This document shows, one piece after another, positions 5,382 through 5,400 of a stretch of DNA of 5,400 bases. The translations under genes and the position numbers were made by a program. Source of the stretch: Desulfobacterales bacterium (GTDB lineage: Bacteria > Desulfobacterota > Desulfobulbia > Desulfobulbales > BM004); contig JAAXQI010000141.1 of NCBI GenBank assembly GCA_012974315.1, positions 1 to 5,400 of the forward strand. The letters run 5' to 3'. Numbering within the stretch: the first letter of the stretch is position 1; the number at the start of each line of letters is the position of its first letter. The notes under the pieces were generated by a model. It did no database searches, was not told the origin of the DNA, and saw nothing but the letters and a program-made list of their open reading frames with translations.

Positions 5382-5400
5382 CTGTCTCTTATACACATCT
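5382..5400. other. Nextera transposon mosaic-end adapter (technical sequence)
   Basis: The last 19 bases read CTGTCTCTTATACACATCT, the mosaic-end sequence that flanks inserts in tagmentation libraries, in the orientation met when a read runs through its insert. It is not genomic. It marks the right end of the contig and means the bases just before it rest on few, untrimmed read ends. Confidence 0.97.

Noticed and set aside
1..5400. CRISPR array, tRNA, rRNA or insertion sequence
   Set aside because: No spaced short repeats, no tRNA cloverleaf or rRNA sequence, and no transposase or terminal inverted repeats seen on either strand.

Overview
The window looks like one complete assembled contig from a Gram-negative, mesophilic-looking bacterium of moderate GC content. 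The short (about 427 aa) leuC type with a separate leuD, a periplasmic YejA-type binding protein, and a PilZ protein of a style I associate with sulfate reducers suggest Desulfobacterota (former Deltaproteobacteria, perhaps Desulfobacterales). This placement is inference from protein style, not a search result. Both ends carry technical marks. Base 1 opens a 99-bp stretch that recurs exactly at 614-712, and the last 19 bases (5382-5400) are the Nextera transposon mosaic-end adapter.

Layout. Positions 1-1087 (minus strand) hold two overlapping ORFs, 130 aa and 208 aa, which look like pieces of one c-di-GMP-binding PilZ protein. They are separated by a one-base shift at a run of seven T (minus strand), and the second ends inside the 99-bp repeat. 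Positions 1231-3054 (minus) encode a full-length family 5 peptide-binding protein of the YejA type with a signal peptide. Its membrane and ATPase partners are not in view. Positions 3055-3313 are a divergent promoter region. Positions 3314-4597 and 4664-5185 (plus) are leuC and leuD, the two subunits of 3-isopropylmalate dehydratase, intact and each with a good ribosome-binding site. After leuD come a strong 14-bp hairpin, further small stem-loops and a T7 tract, then the adapter.

Function. LeuC and LeuD form one Fe-S enzyme of leucine biosynthesis. YejA would deliver peptides from the periplasm to an ABC importer encoded elsewhere. The PilZ protein would be a c-di-GMP-responsive effector, but its reading frame as assembled is probably not the true gene. 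I see no convincing novel defence, mobile or RNA-guided system. The most noteworthy signals are the assembly marks and the broken PilZ gene they create.
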